The notes: generated by a model not told the origin, from the letters alone. A DNA stretch of 64,000 nucleotides from Episyrphus balteatus (GCF_945859705.1 NC_079138.1:8510874-8574873); one strand, 5' to 3'. Counted from the first letter of the stretch, positions 10,948 through 23,260 are shown. A program made the numbers and translations.

Positions 10948-13730
10948 TTATTTTTTTTTTAAATTATTTAATTCGTTAAATACTAACGTTACATTACATC
11001 TTAATATTAAATTTACATACTAAAAAAACATTAAAAGAAAAACATTAAATGCAATACTACATATATGTACATTAAAATTGTGCATTGAAAAAATTTTGTT
11101 TGAAATTCTTACTCTTAAAATTAACATTAAGTGAAGAAATTATAAAATAGTATCTGTTGAAGACTGAAATCAGTTGATTTAAGGGACTATTTAAACCATA
11201 ATTTGTTCTGCTAAATATTAGAGATAACATAATTTGTCTACGTAAATTAGCTTGACTGTAGCTGAAATTTAGACAATCCAAAGCTGATGGAGATGTTATT
11301 GACCCATTTATTAATTTTAAAATAAAACATAACTGTAAATATTGCCTATGGCACGTTAGTAACGGAAGATTGATTAACCTTAATCTATTTGCGTACGGGG
11401 GAAGTGTATAACCTGGAGACCACGGAAGAAAGCGTAGACAAAAATGCATGAACCTTCTTTGGATGCTCTCAACGCGGTCTATGTGAACTGAGTAGTATGG
11501 TGCCCATATTACACAGCCGTATTCTAGAACTGGTCTCACAAAAGACACATAAAGTAATTTTACGACGTAAGGATCCTGGAACTCACGAGCAAATCGTTTA
11601 ATAAATCCTAAAATTCTATTTGCTTTTTTTACGATAAAATTGTAGTGATCAATGAAAGTCAGTTTTTGGGATAATTTTTCCAGTGGAGATGTGTCCAACA
11701 TATAGACATATATTATAAAGTTCTTTTTGCGTGTAAAACACATTTTTTTACATTTGTCTAAATTTAATAAAAGACTGTTTTCATTACACCATTCTCTGAA
11801 TAAATACAGATCACTTTGAAGATCCAAACAATCTTTTGTTGATGTTATTTTCTTAAAAATTTTTACATCGTCAGCATAGATAAGTATAGATGAGTTTTTC
11901 AAAATTGAAGGCAAGTCATTAATATATGATATAAATAACAATGGATATATGATATAAATAATAATTGATCAGAAAGTTCATTTCTGAAATTCACACTATA
12001 AGTTCTATTTCCTAAATAAGATGAAATCCATAATAAAAACGATTCGTTAAAACCAAGAGCTCTTAGCTTAAATATAAGTGTTTTGTGACAAAGCTTATCG
12101 AATGCTTTGCTAAAATCGGTGAACACAACATCAACTTGTTTATGATCCTCAAAAGCATCGAGGCAAAACGTGGTAAAGTGGAACAAATTAGTAACTGTTG
12201 ATTTATTTTGAATGAAACCATGTTGATTGTCACAGATAATGGATCTCCAGTTAAAAGACAAGACTTCACATATAATGGACTCGAAAACATTAGTAACAGT
12301 TGATTTTTTCCTCATAAAACCATGCTGTTGATTCTTGCTGAAAAATGCTACACTCTCACAAACAACTTGTTCAAAAATCTTCGGAATACTCGATAGTTTT
12401 GAAATAGGTCTATAATTCTTTATATCTGTCTTATCACCATTCTTGAAAAATTGGAATTAGAAATGATGATTTCCAAATGATTAGAAATTTTCCAGATTTG
12501 ATGGAAAGTTCAAACAAATACGTAACGGGCTTAGATAACGAGTTTCTACAGTTTTTCAATAATATTGGAGGACCATCTGGTCCAACCGAACAATCGTCAT
12601 TCAAAGATGAAAGAATTTCTAAAACAGTACTTTCTAGTACAGGGATATTGTTACAACACGTTTGGGAACAGCTTTGTAGATTTCTAAAAAATGTTTAGTC
12701 AATGTCAAAAGCCTCATCAACAAAAGATTTACGGAAATTTGTCGCAAAAACATTGCAAATATCATAGGTTTTTTGCAGTTTTTCTTAGAGTTTACGAGTT
12801 TCCAAAAGACTTGGGATCTTTTTTTAAGCTATTTCCTTTTTCAATTAAATAACTGGTGTAAAGTGTTTTTGAAAGATATTTAAATTGTTCAAACAGAGCG
12901 CTATAAGAGGCGTAATCAGTTAGAGATAAGGTTTTTAAGTTAGTTTTCCATGCTTTATTTCGTTTATTTCTCAACGATTTCAGTTCTTTTGTGTACCAAG
13001 ATTGATTTAAATTCGTATTTTTAATTTTTTTTTCATGGAAAGAGTATTAATAAGACAATTGTTCAGAATACTATAGAAACTGTTAACAGCTTCATCAATA
13101 TTAGACAAAGACAATACGTTTGATATTCCAGACCTATATAAGTTTTCAGATAGCAACTCAAAATTTGCTTTTCTGAAATCAAAAAAATAGGAGCAATCAA
13201 TGTCATTACTGTTTTCAGTAACATGACTGCTACAGTCAAAAAAGATTTCCAAAGGTGGATGGTAATTATCTATATTAGTAATTCCAATTCTAGACTCTAA
13301 AGTTTAGAACAAGGGTACTAATAGCGTCAGAGGAAAATACCAAATCGAGAGTTCGATTTTTAAAGTTTTTAATACAGCTTATTTGCTGTAAGTCAGAATA
13401 ACTAATTTTATCAAGAAAAGCCAGTTCATTTTGAGAAGAAGTCAACGAAGCTTCTTGGTAAGTTTCGTCTTCGGAAGGAACCTATTGAATGTGTGGTAAG
13501 TTGAAATCTCCCACAAGTAATATATTGCTGTTGGGGCAAACCAGGTCAAGTACGAAGTCTAAACCAAAGGAAAGTTCGACATAAACGGATGCTGAACTTT
13601 TTGGAGGAATGTATGCGTTAAGAATGTAAACAAAATTATTTTCTACAGTAAGTTTTACACAAATTAGATCAATTGATAGTTTAAAAGGGAATAAAATAGA
13701 AGAAGAAACAAATTGATTATGTACAGCTAT
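10948..13730 (-). pseudogene. Family B CR1/jockey-like element, copy 1 (degenerate EN-RT)
   Basis: Minus strand. Endonuclease pieces come first: AVHNQFVSSSI near 13715, ILNAYIPPKSS near 13600, LLVGDFNLPHI near 13510. Then a linker (RNKRNKAWKTN near 12970), RT start (VGPDGPP near 12570, NYRPISKLSSIPKIFEQ near 12410), TDFSKAFDKLCHKTL near 12110, IYADDVKIF near 11870, KKANRILGFIKRFA near 11600 and LEYGCVIWAPYYSVH near 11520; the stop is near 11072. The 3' end is a T/A-rich tail near 10950. It is homologous to the intact copy at 33154-36078. Damage includes several frameshifts, a duplicated KSTVTN junction (see findings), and loss of the GVPQGS box together with a 24-bp duplication near 11930-11960. 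Confidence 0.8.
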
Positions 13731-14172
13731 CTTATTTATAAGACATTCTGTACGAATGAAATACAGTTTAATCCATCAAATTTTACCATTTTTCCTCCAG
13801 TAAAAATGAGTTGGGATAAATACTTTAGAGCAATCAAATTCTCAATTCTTTTTAATGAAAACAATAAATACAAAATATGTAAGCAAGCAGTTGATAATAA
13901 TGAAAAGAGTAGTTCTTTTTTATTTCTCGAAAACTACAAGACTCATATGCATCCGGTTTTCTGTTTTTGTTTGAAAACACATAACAGCATTGAATTTTTA
14001 AAACTAAATTAGTACTCAATTGCATTAAATTTTGAAATAAATTATGTATAAGTTTTTTTTTTTGTTTTGACCCAACCTAGTTATTCCATTTGAATCAGCC
14101 TGTATTGAAGTAAAAAAATTAAAATACAGGTACATCTCAAAGTACGAAAACAAAAATTGTTACTTTTTTGTG

Positions 14173-16229
14173 AATCCGTTGTAGCAGCTTAATATACACG
14201 AAATCTGCAAAATGAGCACATCAAATTGTTGGAAATTAAATGATGTTTAAAAACTGTCGTGCGAGTGTTTTTTCAATAAAAGTTGTAGAAAAATAGTTAT
14301 GGCCTTTTAAAGAATTTTTTTTTTTAAATGTACATCTATTTTTAAGTATAACTTTCTTATCTTCATTTTTAAAGAAAAAAGTACGTATCAAAATTGCATT
14401 GTTCATATAAAAAAAAGTAGAACTGATGTCATTTGAAAACAAAACCATTTCAAAAAGAAATGAAAAATTCTTCAACTTTCTTAAATTAATGAATAAAAAC
14501 AACTTTACTTAAATCGATAGAATTTCAAATTCCAACTCAATCACAAAAATGTACCTATACTATGCACAAATCATATAAGGTTCTTTTAAAGTAAGTTTGG
14601 TAATGGTTCAATTCATGCTAAAAATATTCAATTAACAAAAGACATTTAGATTGAATATCAATATCAATATTATTGATACAACAAAGTTGGGTGATTAATT
14701 TTGCCTGTGAATGTACATTTTATTAAAGTTTTATTCGTAAATTATCCGCACCCGAACCACCCTAATTAGAAAAAACAACACGTTTTTTAAAACATGTAGT
14801 TATTTTTACATCTAGAAATCTAGATACTCGTATGAGCTACATAAACTTGGGTGTACTTATGAGACTCTAAACCTACCTATAATTATGCATATAGTCTCTT
14901 TGGTCTCTGTGTCTATCCATATGTCAACATGAGCCTGAGAATATCTTGATGTTCCATTGTTTGAGGTAGCCAGTCCAGTCATTGTCCATTTTAACATGTG
15001 TCCATCTGTCAACAATTGAAACATAAGCCATAACCTCTCTGCAGGCTACTCAAAGGTAAAGTTGTAGTTGATCGCTTCCTTTGAATTAATCCTGCAATCC
15101 GCTAGGGAATGAGGCTTTTCCGATGTAGCTGTAACGCTGTGCAGTTATAGTGTTTAAATTGATTTCAGCATTTTCAGATCTTTAAGTAAAGAAGTTGAAG
15201 CAAAGGCAGAAGCGGCATCAGAGAGCGCAGCGCGCAGCTAATGTTTACTGGGCTTGTTCACTCTTTTGGGCAGATTCTCTTTGTCGTTGTAAAATGTAAA
15301 GGTATACGACGGCAACGATGCCGCTTTGTTGTTGCAGTTTAGAGCAATTTCAAGGTATCTACTTGGACAGAAAGACAGACAAACAGGCATCGAATACAAC
15401 AATAACAAACTATGAAACACAGAAACACAACAAATGGTTACAGATTCACATATACAGAAAAACACACATCAAATGATCAAATAGACAATCACTGAGACGG
15501 GAAGTCCACATATAGCTAAGTAGTGATTGTTATTTGATGACTATGATTATGCGATCTGTAACGTGTGATGTACACTGAGAAAGTTGAAAAATATTGCTCT
15601 TCGGCTTTGTTTTATATTTAAATCATCCACGTAGCTGATGTAGTTTCGATACAATTTTGTACGAATAGTTAAGCCATAATTAAAACAGAGCTTATTTATT
15701 TATAAAACGAAATGATATTTCAATGCTTGTCTTGCCTTTTTAATGCAATTTGTTTGAGACCTAGCCAATCGATTTCTTGTAATCAGCAATCAAAGTCAGG
15801 CTTGAAATCCATTTCAGTTGAAATTAAAAAAAAAAAACTTTGTCATCTTCAACATTTCTCGCTTAAACGCAATTTCTCTCCTGGAGCTTGTTATTTCTTC
15901 ACCTGAATTATAATTTCTTAGACCAAGCAAATAGATTTCTTTGAATCATTCCTCAAAGTAAGACTTAAAATTGGGACATAAGCCCCGCATTTTTCGAAAC
16001 ATAAAAATATATTATTATAACAATAACTTTTGTTATATTTTATTCAAATTTTATTCCAGGGTTAAAAAGAAATCTGCCTTATGCTTCACTTGAGTGGGAC
16101 ATAAGTCTCACATTAAATTTTTTTTTTAATACTAAAATTAAAATTAAAAAAAATTTTGGCGACTTTCGACATTTTTGGTCATAGTGACACAACAAATCTA
16201 GTACCTACCATTATCGGATATGTTTCTGA
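14173..16229. other. Non-coding stretch
   Basis: No recognisable coding frame. Short GC-richer parts lie near 15180-15380. Two similar words GGGACATAAG(C/T)C occur in direct orientation near 15974 and 16097, and a half-site TACACTGAGAAA near 15570. No function is assigned. Confidence 0.4.
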
Positions 16230-16237
16230 CTCCCACC

Positions 16238-16500
16238 CATAAACAAAAAATACCAAGACTGGAAACTTTCGTACGTCTTTCCCCCCGAAACCCTTTTGTG
16301 TACAGTGCTGTCTGTGAATATATGTGAAAGCCACCACGTTGGTAAATGACGTTAACACGCACACATTTATAGATTCACGACATTCACCACACATTTGACA
16401 CGAACACAACGATAGGTTCACGACATTCACCACACCTCGCAGCTTGTAGGCAAACGTCAGTTGACCGCCGAGTTTCCAGTCTTGGTATTTTTTGTTTATG
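16238..16500. mobile_element. 263-bp MITE with 8-bp TSD CTCCCACC
   Basis: Terminal inverted repeats CATAAACAAAAAATACCAAG... of about 29 bp are near perfect. Identical flanking octamers CTCCCACC lie at 16230-16237 and 16501-16508. Inside there is a 19-bp direct repeat TTCACGACATTCACCACAC (about 16375 and 16416). An 8-bp duplication allows hAT or P superfamily; the GC-rich target and CAT-start ends leave P-like possible. There is no coding capacity of its own. Confidence 0.8.
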
Positions 16501-16589
16501 CTCCCACCGACTACTGCACTCCTACATTGAACACTGTAAGGAATTGTAAGGTCAGCTTCCCGTCGAGGACGGACTGGGAAGAGGGCATT

Positions 16590-17330
16590 GTGACGAAAGG
16601 CAATTGCTGGCAATTAAGGAAGCTTGTAATTTACTAAGAATAAATTAAAATCAAACCCAGAATGTAGCTGTACTAACAGATAGTCAGGCAGCTATAAAAG
16701 CAATTTCTTCTGTCATGACATCATCCAAACTGGTTCAGCAGTGCAGAGAGCAATTGTCAATTCTAAGCGAAAGCCTCACAATCACTCTTGTCTAGATCCC
16801 AGGACATAGTGGTTTTGTGGGCAACGAAAAGGCGGATGAACTGGCCAGGCAAGGATCGGCCCTTCATGAGTCGCTAGCGGAAGCAGTTAACATTCCAATA
16901 GGAGTCATGAAGGGCAATATCTTCTCAAACTATTTAACAAAAGCTAATAATAGGTGGCACAGTTTGACTAGCTGCGCCATATCTAGAAAAATCTGGCTCA
17001 CCTACAACAAATCCAAAACCAATGATTTAATCTCCAGACCCAGAAAAGACATTAGCAGAATCGTTGCGGTGTGCACAGGACATTGGCCGATAGGGGAACA
17101 TTCAGCAAAGTTGGGTATACCGCACAATACTTATTGTCCAAGCAAGAAAAAGAAACAGTCCATTTTCTATGCCAATGTCCTGCCCTCGCTAGGAATAGAG
17201 CACTCTCTCTGGGGAGTGAATTCTTTAATGTCATAGACAACATCTCCAGAATCAAAGATCAAAGACTTGATCTCGTTCCTCAATGCAACAAAGTGGATTT
17301 AGGACGGCCTAACACTTGTTTTTCCCTTTG
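16590..17330 (+). pseudogene. Family C RNase H and tail, fragment
   Basis: Plus strand. Pieces read QLLAIKEACNLLRIN near 16600, VAVLTDSQAAIKAIS (16670-16715), an in-frame stop, IPGHSGFVGNEKADELARQG (16797-16856), then the post-RNase H region to VAVCTGHWPIGEHSAKLGIP. A frameshift follows, and KETVHFLCQCPALARNRAL and EFFNVIDNIS close the frame. RNase H motifs TDSQAA and GNEKADELA are intact locally. The copy is 5'-truncated before the RNase H TDGS motif. It ends near a CGGCCTAACAC word and a T run at 17336-17354. The relationship to the element at 6050 is by motif order and tail. Confidence 0.75.
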
Positions 17331-17357
17331 TTTGTTTTTTTTTTTTTTTTTTTAATA

Positions 17358-17850
17358 AATCCATTTATCACTCACAGGTTTCATGAGTTTTGGTATCAAA
17401 ACGCTAATTGGGTCATCACTCATCAAGTACATTTTGCTTTAACCGCCATCTCCATCTCTACCTACCTTCGACATTTTGTTTTAATCGACATTTAAATGGT
17501 CTGTACCAATTTTCAGCTCTATGCGAATTATTTCTTGGTTTGCTTTTTTTCATGTTTATTTTGTCTGTACAATAAAGTGTTTCCGACTTTGTCTATGTCG
17601 AAATTTTCTTCGGGCTTCTTGGGGGCAGTTTATTTTTCAGGAGTCTTCCTCTTACTGTTATTTAATTGGGTTAAAATGATAAATGACCTTGGTTTTTAAC
17701 CAAGGTATTTCCTTGCCTCCGAGCGTTTTATAGTGTCTCTTACCAGATAAGACAATAATGTTCCTTAAGACCCGTTTTTACTCTGTCATCAATTGAAAAC
17801 AAAAAAATGGAAAATTATTAATTCAAATAAAACAGATGTAAAAAAAAAAA
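17358..17850. other. Non-coding stretch
   Basis: No supported feature. The tandem-like CCTTGGTTTTTAACCAAGG palindrome near 17690 is a short perfect hairpin of unknown meaning. Confidence 0.4.
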
Positions 17851-18710
17851 AAAATCATGTGTGCAATTCACACGCGGTAGAAGTGAAACCTTAAAAAATC
17901 ATTTTTCTTGCAAAAAAAAATCGAAAAAGTCTACCTTTTTTTATTCTATCACCTTTAAACCCACCTATAATAAATTTTATATCACCCAAAAGATTATTGT
18001 TTCAACTCAAAATATTTATATCGACCATGTCTATACAACATCTACAAAAAGAGCTAGAATTTTTTGAACCCAATCAATTTTTTCATCAAAAAAGTACAAA
18101 AATCAATCTTTTTTCTCCCATTAAATCTATTTTTTTAAATGACAACTTATGATAAAATATCATCTGAAAGCTTATTTCACTTTTGAAGTGAAAACTTCTT
18201 TAGTATCGTAGTGATTTGAAACAAAATGAAACGAAAACGCGACACGACTTCAACTTGTTATAACTTTTTTGTTTTAATAGATAGATAAATGAAATTTGTA
18301 CTGTAGATAGGTAGTTAAATAATATATTATTGTACAAAATTTCAATTAATTTCATATTCAAAATTCGGAGATAACGGTAAAAAGATGTTCTTTTCCAACA
18401 CACGTTATATCTTTTGATCTAGTGCACATACAAATTTGATTTAACTTTAATACGCATGCTGCTAACATAACCTTTTATTTGATATATCACACATAACGTT
18501 ACGTGCTCTACAAGTTACACAATCTTAAATTGAAAAAAATTAAAAATACCTCAAAACACCTGTGGAGATCCGTTGGCGATGACCAGCTATCAGTGTAGGA
18601 AGTACCGTAATCTCAGTCTGGAAATTCGACATGGTTGACTTTAAAAAATTCTAACTTCTCTTGTAGACATCTTTGAAATAAAATTTATGCATCATTATAC
18701 AAGGTGAAAC

Positions 18711-19140
18711 AATAAGCTTTCACATGGTATAAAATTTTTTATAGGTTGTCAAACAAAAAAATTGATTTAAAGCATGAGAACATAAAAATAAATGTTTTTT
18801 TTTGCTTTTTAGATGAAATTTCATCGAGTTAAAAAAATTCTAGCTCTTTTTGTAGATGTCTCATACACCTGATCGATATATATATTTTGAGCTAAGACAA
18901 TAAGCTTTCAGATGGTGTAAAATTTGTATAGGTTATTTGGGAAAAATGGATTTAATAGCGTGAGAAGATAAAAATACGTGTTTTTTTGCTTTTTTTGATG
19001 GAAATTGATCGAGTTCAAAAAATTCTAGCTCTTTTTGTAGATGTCTCATAGAACTGATCGATATATATATTTTGAGCTTAGACAATAAGCTTTCAAATGA
19101 TATAAGATTTATATAGGTTGTCATATAAAAAACATGGATT
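18711..19140. repeat. Tandem repeat, about 187-bp unit
   Basis: The unit start AATAAGCTTTCA(C/G/A)ATGRTRTAA recurs at about 18711, 18897 and 19084. Each copy carries AGCTCTTTTTGTAGATGTCTC and a TCGATATATATATTTTGAGC word. The inverted segment at 17930-18175 holds a related unit, and a diverged one lies near 54070-54240. Confidence 0.7.
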
Positions 19141-19266
19141 TGAAGGTGATAGAATAAAAATAGGTAGATTTTTTCTATTTTTTTATTTTTGCAAGAAAAA
19201 TGATTTTTTAAGGTTTCACTTCTACCACGTGTGAATTGCACACATGATTTTTTTTTTTATATGACG

Positions 19267-20561
19267 TAGGGGAGAGGGGGGCCAAATGTAACACTTTTTA
19301 CTAAAACCGATGGTACTCCTACAAATTTAAAAAATAAGTCAACCCAACCTTTTTTAAATAAAAGAACCACATTTTAGCTGCAAGATCCAGCACAATTTTT
19401 TTTCAAAACCTAACGGTAATGTTGAAAAATAAATCTTCCAAAAAAAAATCGTGTTGTTTCAACCTACCCCATATACGGGGCGAAGTGTAACACATACCGG
19501 GGTAGGTTGTACCAAGAACTAAAAATAAAAAAAAATAACTTTATTTGTTTATATTTATTTATTTTAATTAGTAATAATAAAAACAAACCTCAAACCTTTC
19601 AAACCTTCATGAAATTTTGGTGCAGATTTGCAAAAAAAAGGGATTAAATCCAAGATTTCGGAGAAGATTTGACTAAAGTCTTAAATTAAAATTAATTGAA
19701 TTCATAAATTGTTTTATAAGCTTTATAAATTCAAGTGTTGGTTCAAAATGTGTTTGCAATTTCAAAATAAATACAAATTCATTTACAAGCATTCATATCC
19801 AGGGTTGTTGTTTATACTATGTAAAAAATTCTTATGAAATTAAGAAAAAAGTGGGGTAAGTCGAAAAAAATCGTTACCTTGAACGTTAAAGTAAATCTTT
19901 CTTCCCTGAAAGTTGAATAAATATGCTCCAAACCGAGAAAGGTTTGAACTTTGGTACTTATTCAAAAAATTAGTTTACATTAGTTGATAACAAACAGCAT
20001 TTGTTGTAATGCAAAATAAATAAAAATAAAATAAACGAAAAATCACACTTCACGTGTAAAGTAAAAAAAGTCGAATGAATACATAATAAGAGGAGTATTT
20101 TATCTGAGTAACACTTTAGCAATCATAAATACCTAAGTGAACAAATCCATAGGTAGGTTTTTGCATGTTACAACTTGCCTCGGAAAAATGTTACAACTAG
20201 CCCCAGCATGACATTTTTCACACAAAATCAATTTGAACAAAAAGCGAAACTGATATAGACATTACATTTACACGCAAACAAATGCATATAACAAAAAAAA
20301 ACTTAGCACTCTATCTTTTTCGGGTTAAGAGGTAGACCAAAAATAAAATTAAAAAAGAAAAGTTACAAACATGCTTTTTTTTGGACACCACTAGTTGAAC
20401 TTCTCACCCTGTCATCTTATCTTTAACTGAAGTAAATGTGCCGGTAGATATGGAAAAATTGAGCATTTTTCTCCTTTACGCGTTTCTTAATATTGAAAGG
20501 AACATCGTTTTTTGTAGCTGTTAATTCTTACCCCTGTAACTTTTAGCCCCACTCTCCCCTA
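19267..20561. mobile_element. DNA element with TAGGGGAGAG ends and iterated GTAACA boxes
   Basis: The left end TAGGGGAGAGGGGGGCC and the reverse complement of the right end TAGGGGAGAGTGGGGCT agree, followed on both sides by a TGTAACA/TTACA word. TA at each edge (19267-19268, 20560-20561) would fit a TA duplication with GGGGAGAG ends; the flanking octamers do not match. Related GGGG...GTAACA boxes recur internally near 19470-19510 and, inverted, near 20165-20215. There is no transposase frame. Confidence 0.6.
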
Positions 20562-21079
20562 TCAATCATATTTCTACCATGCCTACAAAAAAAGTAAGAT
20601 TTTTTTAAATCCAACCATGTCGATATTTCAAACTGAGATAACGGTACTTCCTACACTGGTAGCTGGTCATCGGCAACAGATCTCCACAGGTGTTTTAAGG
20701 TATTATTAAATTTTTTTCAATTTAAGATTGTGTAACTTGTAGAGCACGTAACGTTATGTATGATATATCAAATAAAAGGTTATGTTATCAGCATGCGTAT
20801 TAAAGTTAAGTCAAATTTGTGTGTGCACTAGATCAAAAGATATAACGTGTGTAGAAAAAGAACATCTCTGTACCGTTATCTCAGAATTTCGAATATGAAA
20901 TTAATTGAAATTTTGTACAATTATAGTTTATTTAATTGCCTATCTACAGTGCAAATTTCATTTATCTATCTATTAAAACAAAAAAGTTATAACAAGTTGA
21001 AGTCGTGTCGCGTTTTCGTTTCATCTTGTTTCAAATCACTACGATACTAAAGAAGTTTTCACTTCAAAAATCACATTAG

Positions 21080-22439
21080 TTAGTCAATAACCATGAATAA
21101 AAGTGCCTCTGAATATTCACCTATTTTGCATCAGTTTTGACTTTGAAAATTTTCAAATTCAATACTTTTGAAATAAATTAATGGGGCGAATACAAACGCT
21201 GCGCTCAAAATATCCAAGACCGATCATGTGTTATCACGCCGGCCGATTTGCTTATTGTACGCGATAACACTTGTTTAATACGCAACGCACTTAGAAACTT
21301 GATTTGTAAGCAATTAAATGCGGAAAAAATTAAATAATACAAAGTTACTATGCAAGTATATCAATTAATTATTATCTCTTTCGTACAACAAAACAAAATA
21401 AGCTCTCCCAATTGGAATTGAGATTCACATCATGATGGTGACGGTGAGACCTAAGACTCGAATTTGTTTATTTTCTGTAAGTTTTGTTTTTGGATCACAC
21501 ATTAACACATGTACGTATTTATTTGTATAAGTTACTATGGGGACTCCTTTTAACACTGACAAATAATGCAGTTTCATCAACTCAACCCCCTATCCCCCTC
21601 CCCCCCCGCAAAATCCGCATTTTTTTGTATTTATGTGCATGTATGTAAACGTTGTGTAATTGCGCGACCATGTTTTTGCGACGTGCATGAAATTTGTTTC
21701 AAATTGCAAATCAAACGAAATAGAATGAAAATGATTAAACTAAAAACAAAAACAAAAACAAGAACAAAAAAAAAAAAAATAAGGAGATTTAATTAATGTT
21801 TTTCATGAGAAATGAAATGCTATTTTCATTTTTTAGTTTATTTCGATTTACTGGTAGTAGGTTGGAAATGACCTGAAATACATATTTGTTTTTTATTTAT
21901 TTGCTCGACATTATATGTATACATAATTTAGTGTTTAAATATTTTTCGATTTAAGTAAGAATTATGTTGACATGTTTTTGGAAAAAAAAAAAATCAGCTA
22001 GGTATTGCTAGTGTTTTGTTTCTCCTTTATTTTAATTGCCTAGTATTTATAAACATCGATTAGTAAGTACATTTCTCAAAAAGGGATTTCAGGAGATCCT
22101 AGAAACATTAAGATCTAAATTTTATTAGTGAAAATTTGTTTTTTTTTTTTATAATAAAGTGGCAGTAACACCCACTTCAGAAATACATTGAGCGCTATGT
22201 CGTTTTTGGCGCTTGCAGTGCCAATAACGCCTATAAGCGATGAGAAACGTATGGGGACAACGCTGAACCCCGCAGCTCCCTTGTTTGGGCTTAATATAGG
22301 ATTTGGGATGTGTTAAATTTAATGAAACCTGAAATATTCCCAACTTTTGATATTTTTTCATTTATCGTTTAGGTACTTGCGATATGCACCTCCTTGTGTT
22401 TAAACATTTTGTTATATTAATTCTTCACAACATTCTCTA
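21080..22439. other. Non-coding stretch
   Basis: Contains a C-rich tract near 21585-21608, A runs and a GC-richer segment near 22160-22310. That segment encodes a 70-residue frame on the minus strand with no recognised domain. No gene is supported. Confidence 0.4.
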
Positions 22440-22544
22440 GTAGAGCGGGGGAGGGGCAATTAAAAAAAAAATTGACTTAATTTGGAAAAAAAATTATTTA
22501 AAATCAATGGTTACACCTACAATAACGATGACAACAGTATTAAA

Positions 22545-23260
22545 CATGGCCAATTCTATGTTCGGGTTTGTCAAGCGTTGGTCGAAAAAGTTTAAGGACC
22601 CTTACTTTACATTAGCTTAGTTCGCCCCCACTTAGAATACTCATCTCAAGTTTGGATACCTTTTTACAGCATTCATATAGAAAGAATAGAATCAGTCCAA
22701 CGTTCGTTTTGCCTTAAAAGGCTTACTATGGACGGACCCTTTTTACCTTCCTTCCTATGAGCATCGAATCAACCTACTGCAGATTCAAACCTTGTCTCGA
22801 AGGAGAGTTAATAACGACCTTGTATTTATTTATCAACTTATAACGGGTGTAATTGATGGGCCTGATCTGCCTAATTCTATTAATTTTAACTACCGGAGAG
22901 GTGCTCTTAACTTTCGTAGCTTAGATTTAATAAAATTACCCCAACACCGTTCTAATTATGGTATGCATATGCCCTTAACACGCATGTGTAAACTTGTAAA
23001 TTTGAATACTAATCTGTTTGATTTTAATATTAATAAAACTAGTCTGAAAAAAATACTAAAAACCAGTGTACCACGCTCATAAACTTGTTCTTTTGTATTT
23101 ATGTTTAATGTTTACCTACATTGGATTAACCCTGAAAACTTGGAAATTGGACTAACACCTGAAAACTTACCTGAAAATTTTTCTTACTATGTCTGGAGCG
23201 CCCGCCATCCAAGGGTTCAATCTGTAAGGACCTTATAGCAATAAAATTATTTTATTTTGA
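22545..23260 (+). pseudogene. Family A' reverse transcriptase C-terminus and 3' UTR
   Basis: Plus strand. It starts abruptly with SMFGFVKRWSKKFKDPY, shows broken ALKG-LLWTDPF and LPSYEHRINLLQIQTL, then an intact last part VNNDLVFIYQLITGVIDGPDLPN...NYGMHMPLTRMCKLVN ending PRS at 23082. The order and spacing match family A, but the 3' UTR (CTGAAAACTTACCTG, GTCTGGAGCGCCCGCCATCC) differs, so it is a sister family. It is 5'-truncated inside the RT thumb region and carries stops upstream, so it is inactive. Confidence 0.75.

Larger units (their letters stand above)
9077..14172. mobile_element. Inverted-repeat DNA element (CAGGCTGATTCA-type ends) filled with retroelements
   Basis: An outer inverted repeat starts CACAAAAAGATAAC at 9077 and is matched at 14159-14172. 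It continues through TGTATTGAAGTAA and the 40-bp block CAGGCTGATTCAGAAGGAAT... (from 9145) against its reverse complement ending at 14103. A further arm match lies at 9430-9530 versus 13965-14050; the right arm lacks about 250 bp present on the left. Related ends occur at 24360-24433 and 32240-32318. The interior is occupied by two non-LTR fragments (9650-10947 and 10948-13730). The superfamily is unresolved; TA next to CAGG at both 9145 and 14103 would fit a Tc1/mariner-like duplication. Confidence 0.6.
17856..21078. repeat. Composite inverted repeat, arms a-b ... a'-b'
   Basis: Segment a (about 17856-18170, starting ATCATGTGTGCAATTCACAC) is inverted at about 18955-19250. Segment b (about 18170-18690, with AAACTTCTTTAGTATCGTAG) is inverted at about 20575-21078. 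Between b and a' lie tandem units of about 187 bp. The GGGGAGAG element (19267-20561) separates a' from b'. Short frames MQFTRGRSETLKNHFSCK occur in both a copies but carry no known domain. It behaves like a foldback element rearranged by later insertions; the ends are not bounded by a clear duplication. Confidence 0.65.

Noticed and set aside
16179..16613. 144-codon minus-strand frame across the 263-bp MITE
   Set aside because: It spans a transposon with exact duplications and the edge of a family C fragment, so it cannot be one old gene; no domain is seen.
17861..18067. MQFTRGRSETLKNHFSCK frame, also at 18933-19241
   Set aside because: Present only because it lies in an inverted repeat; downstream sequence diverges with no constraint visible.
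19259..20569. 8-bp hAT duplication around the TAGGGGAGAG element
   Set aside because: Flanking octamers ATATGACG and TCAATCAT do not match; a TA duplication is more likely.
22149..22361. 70-codon frame in a GC-richer patch
   Set aside because: No family features; the patch alone does not support a gene.
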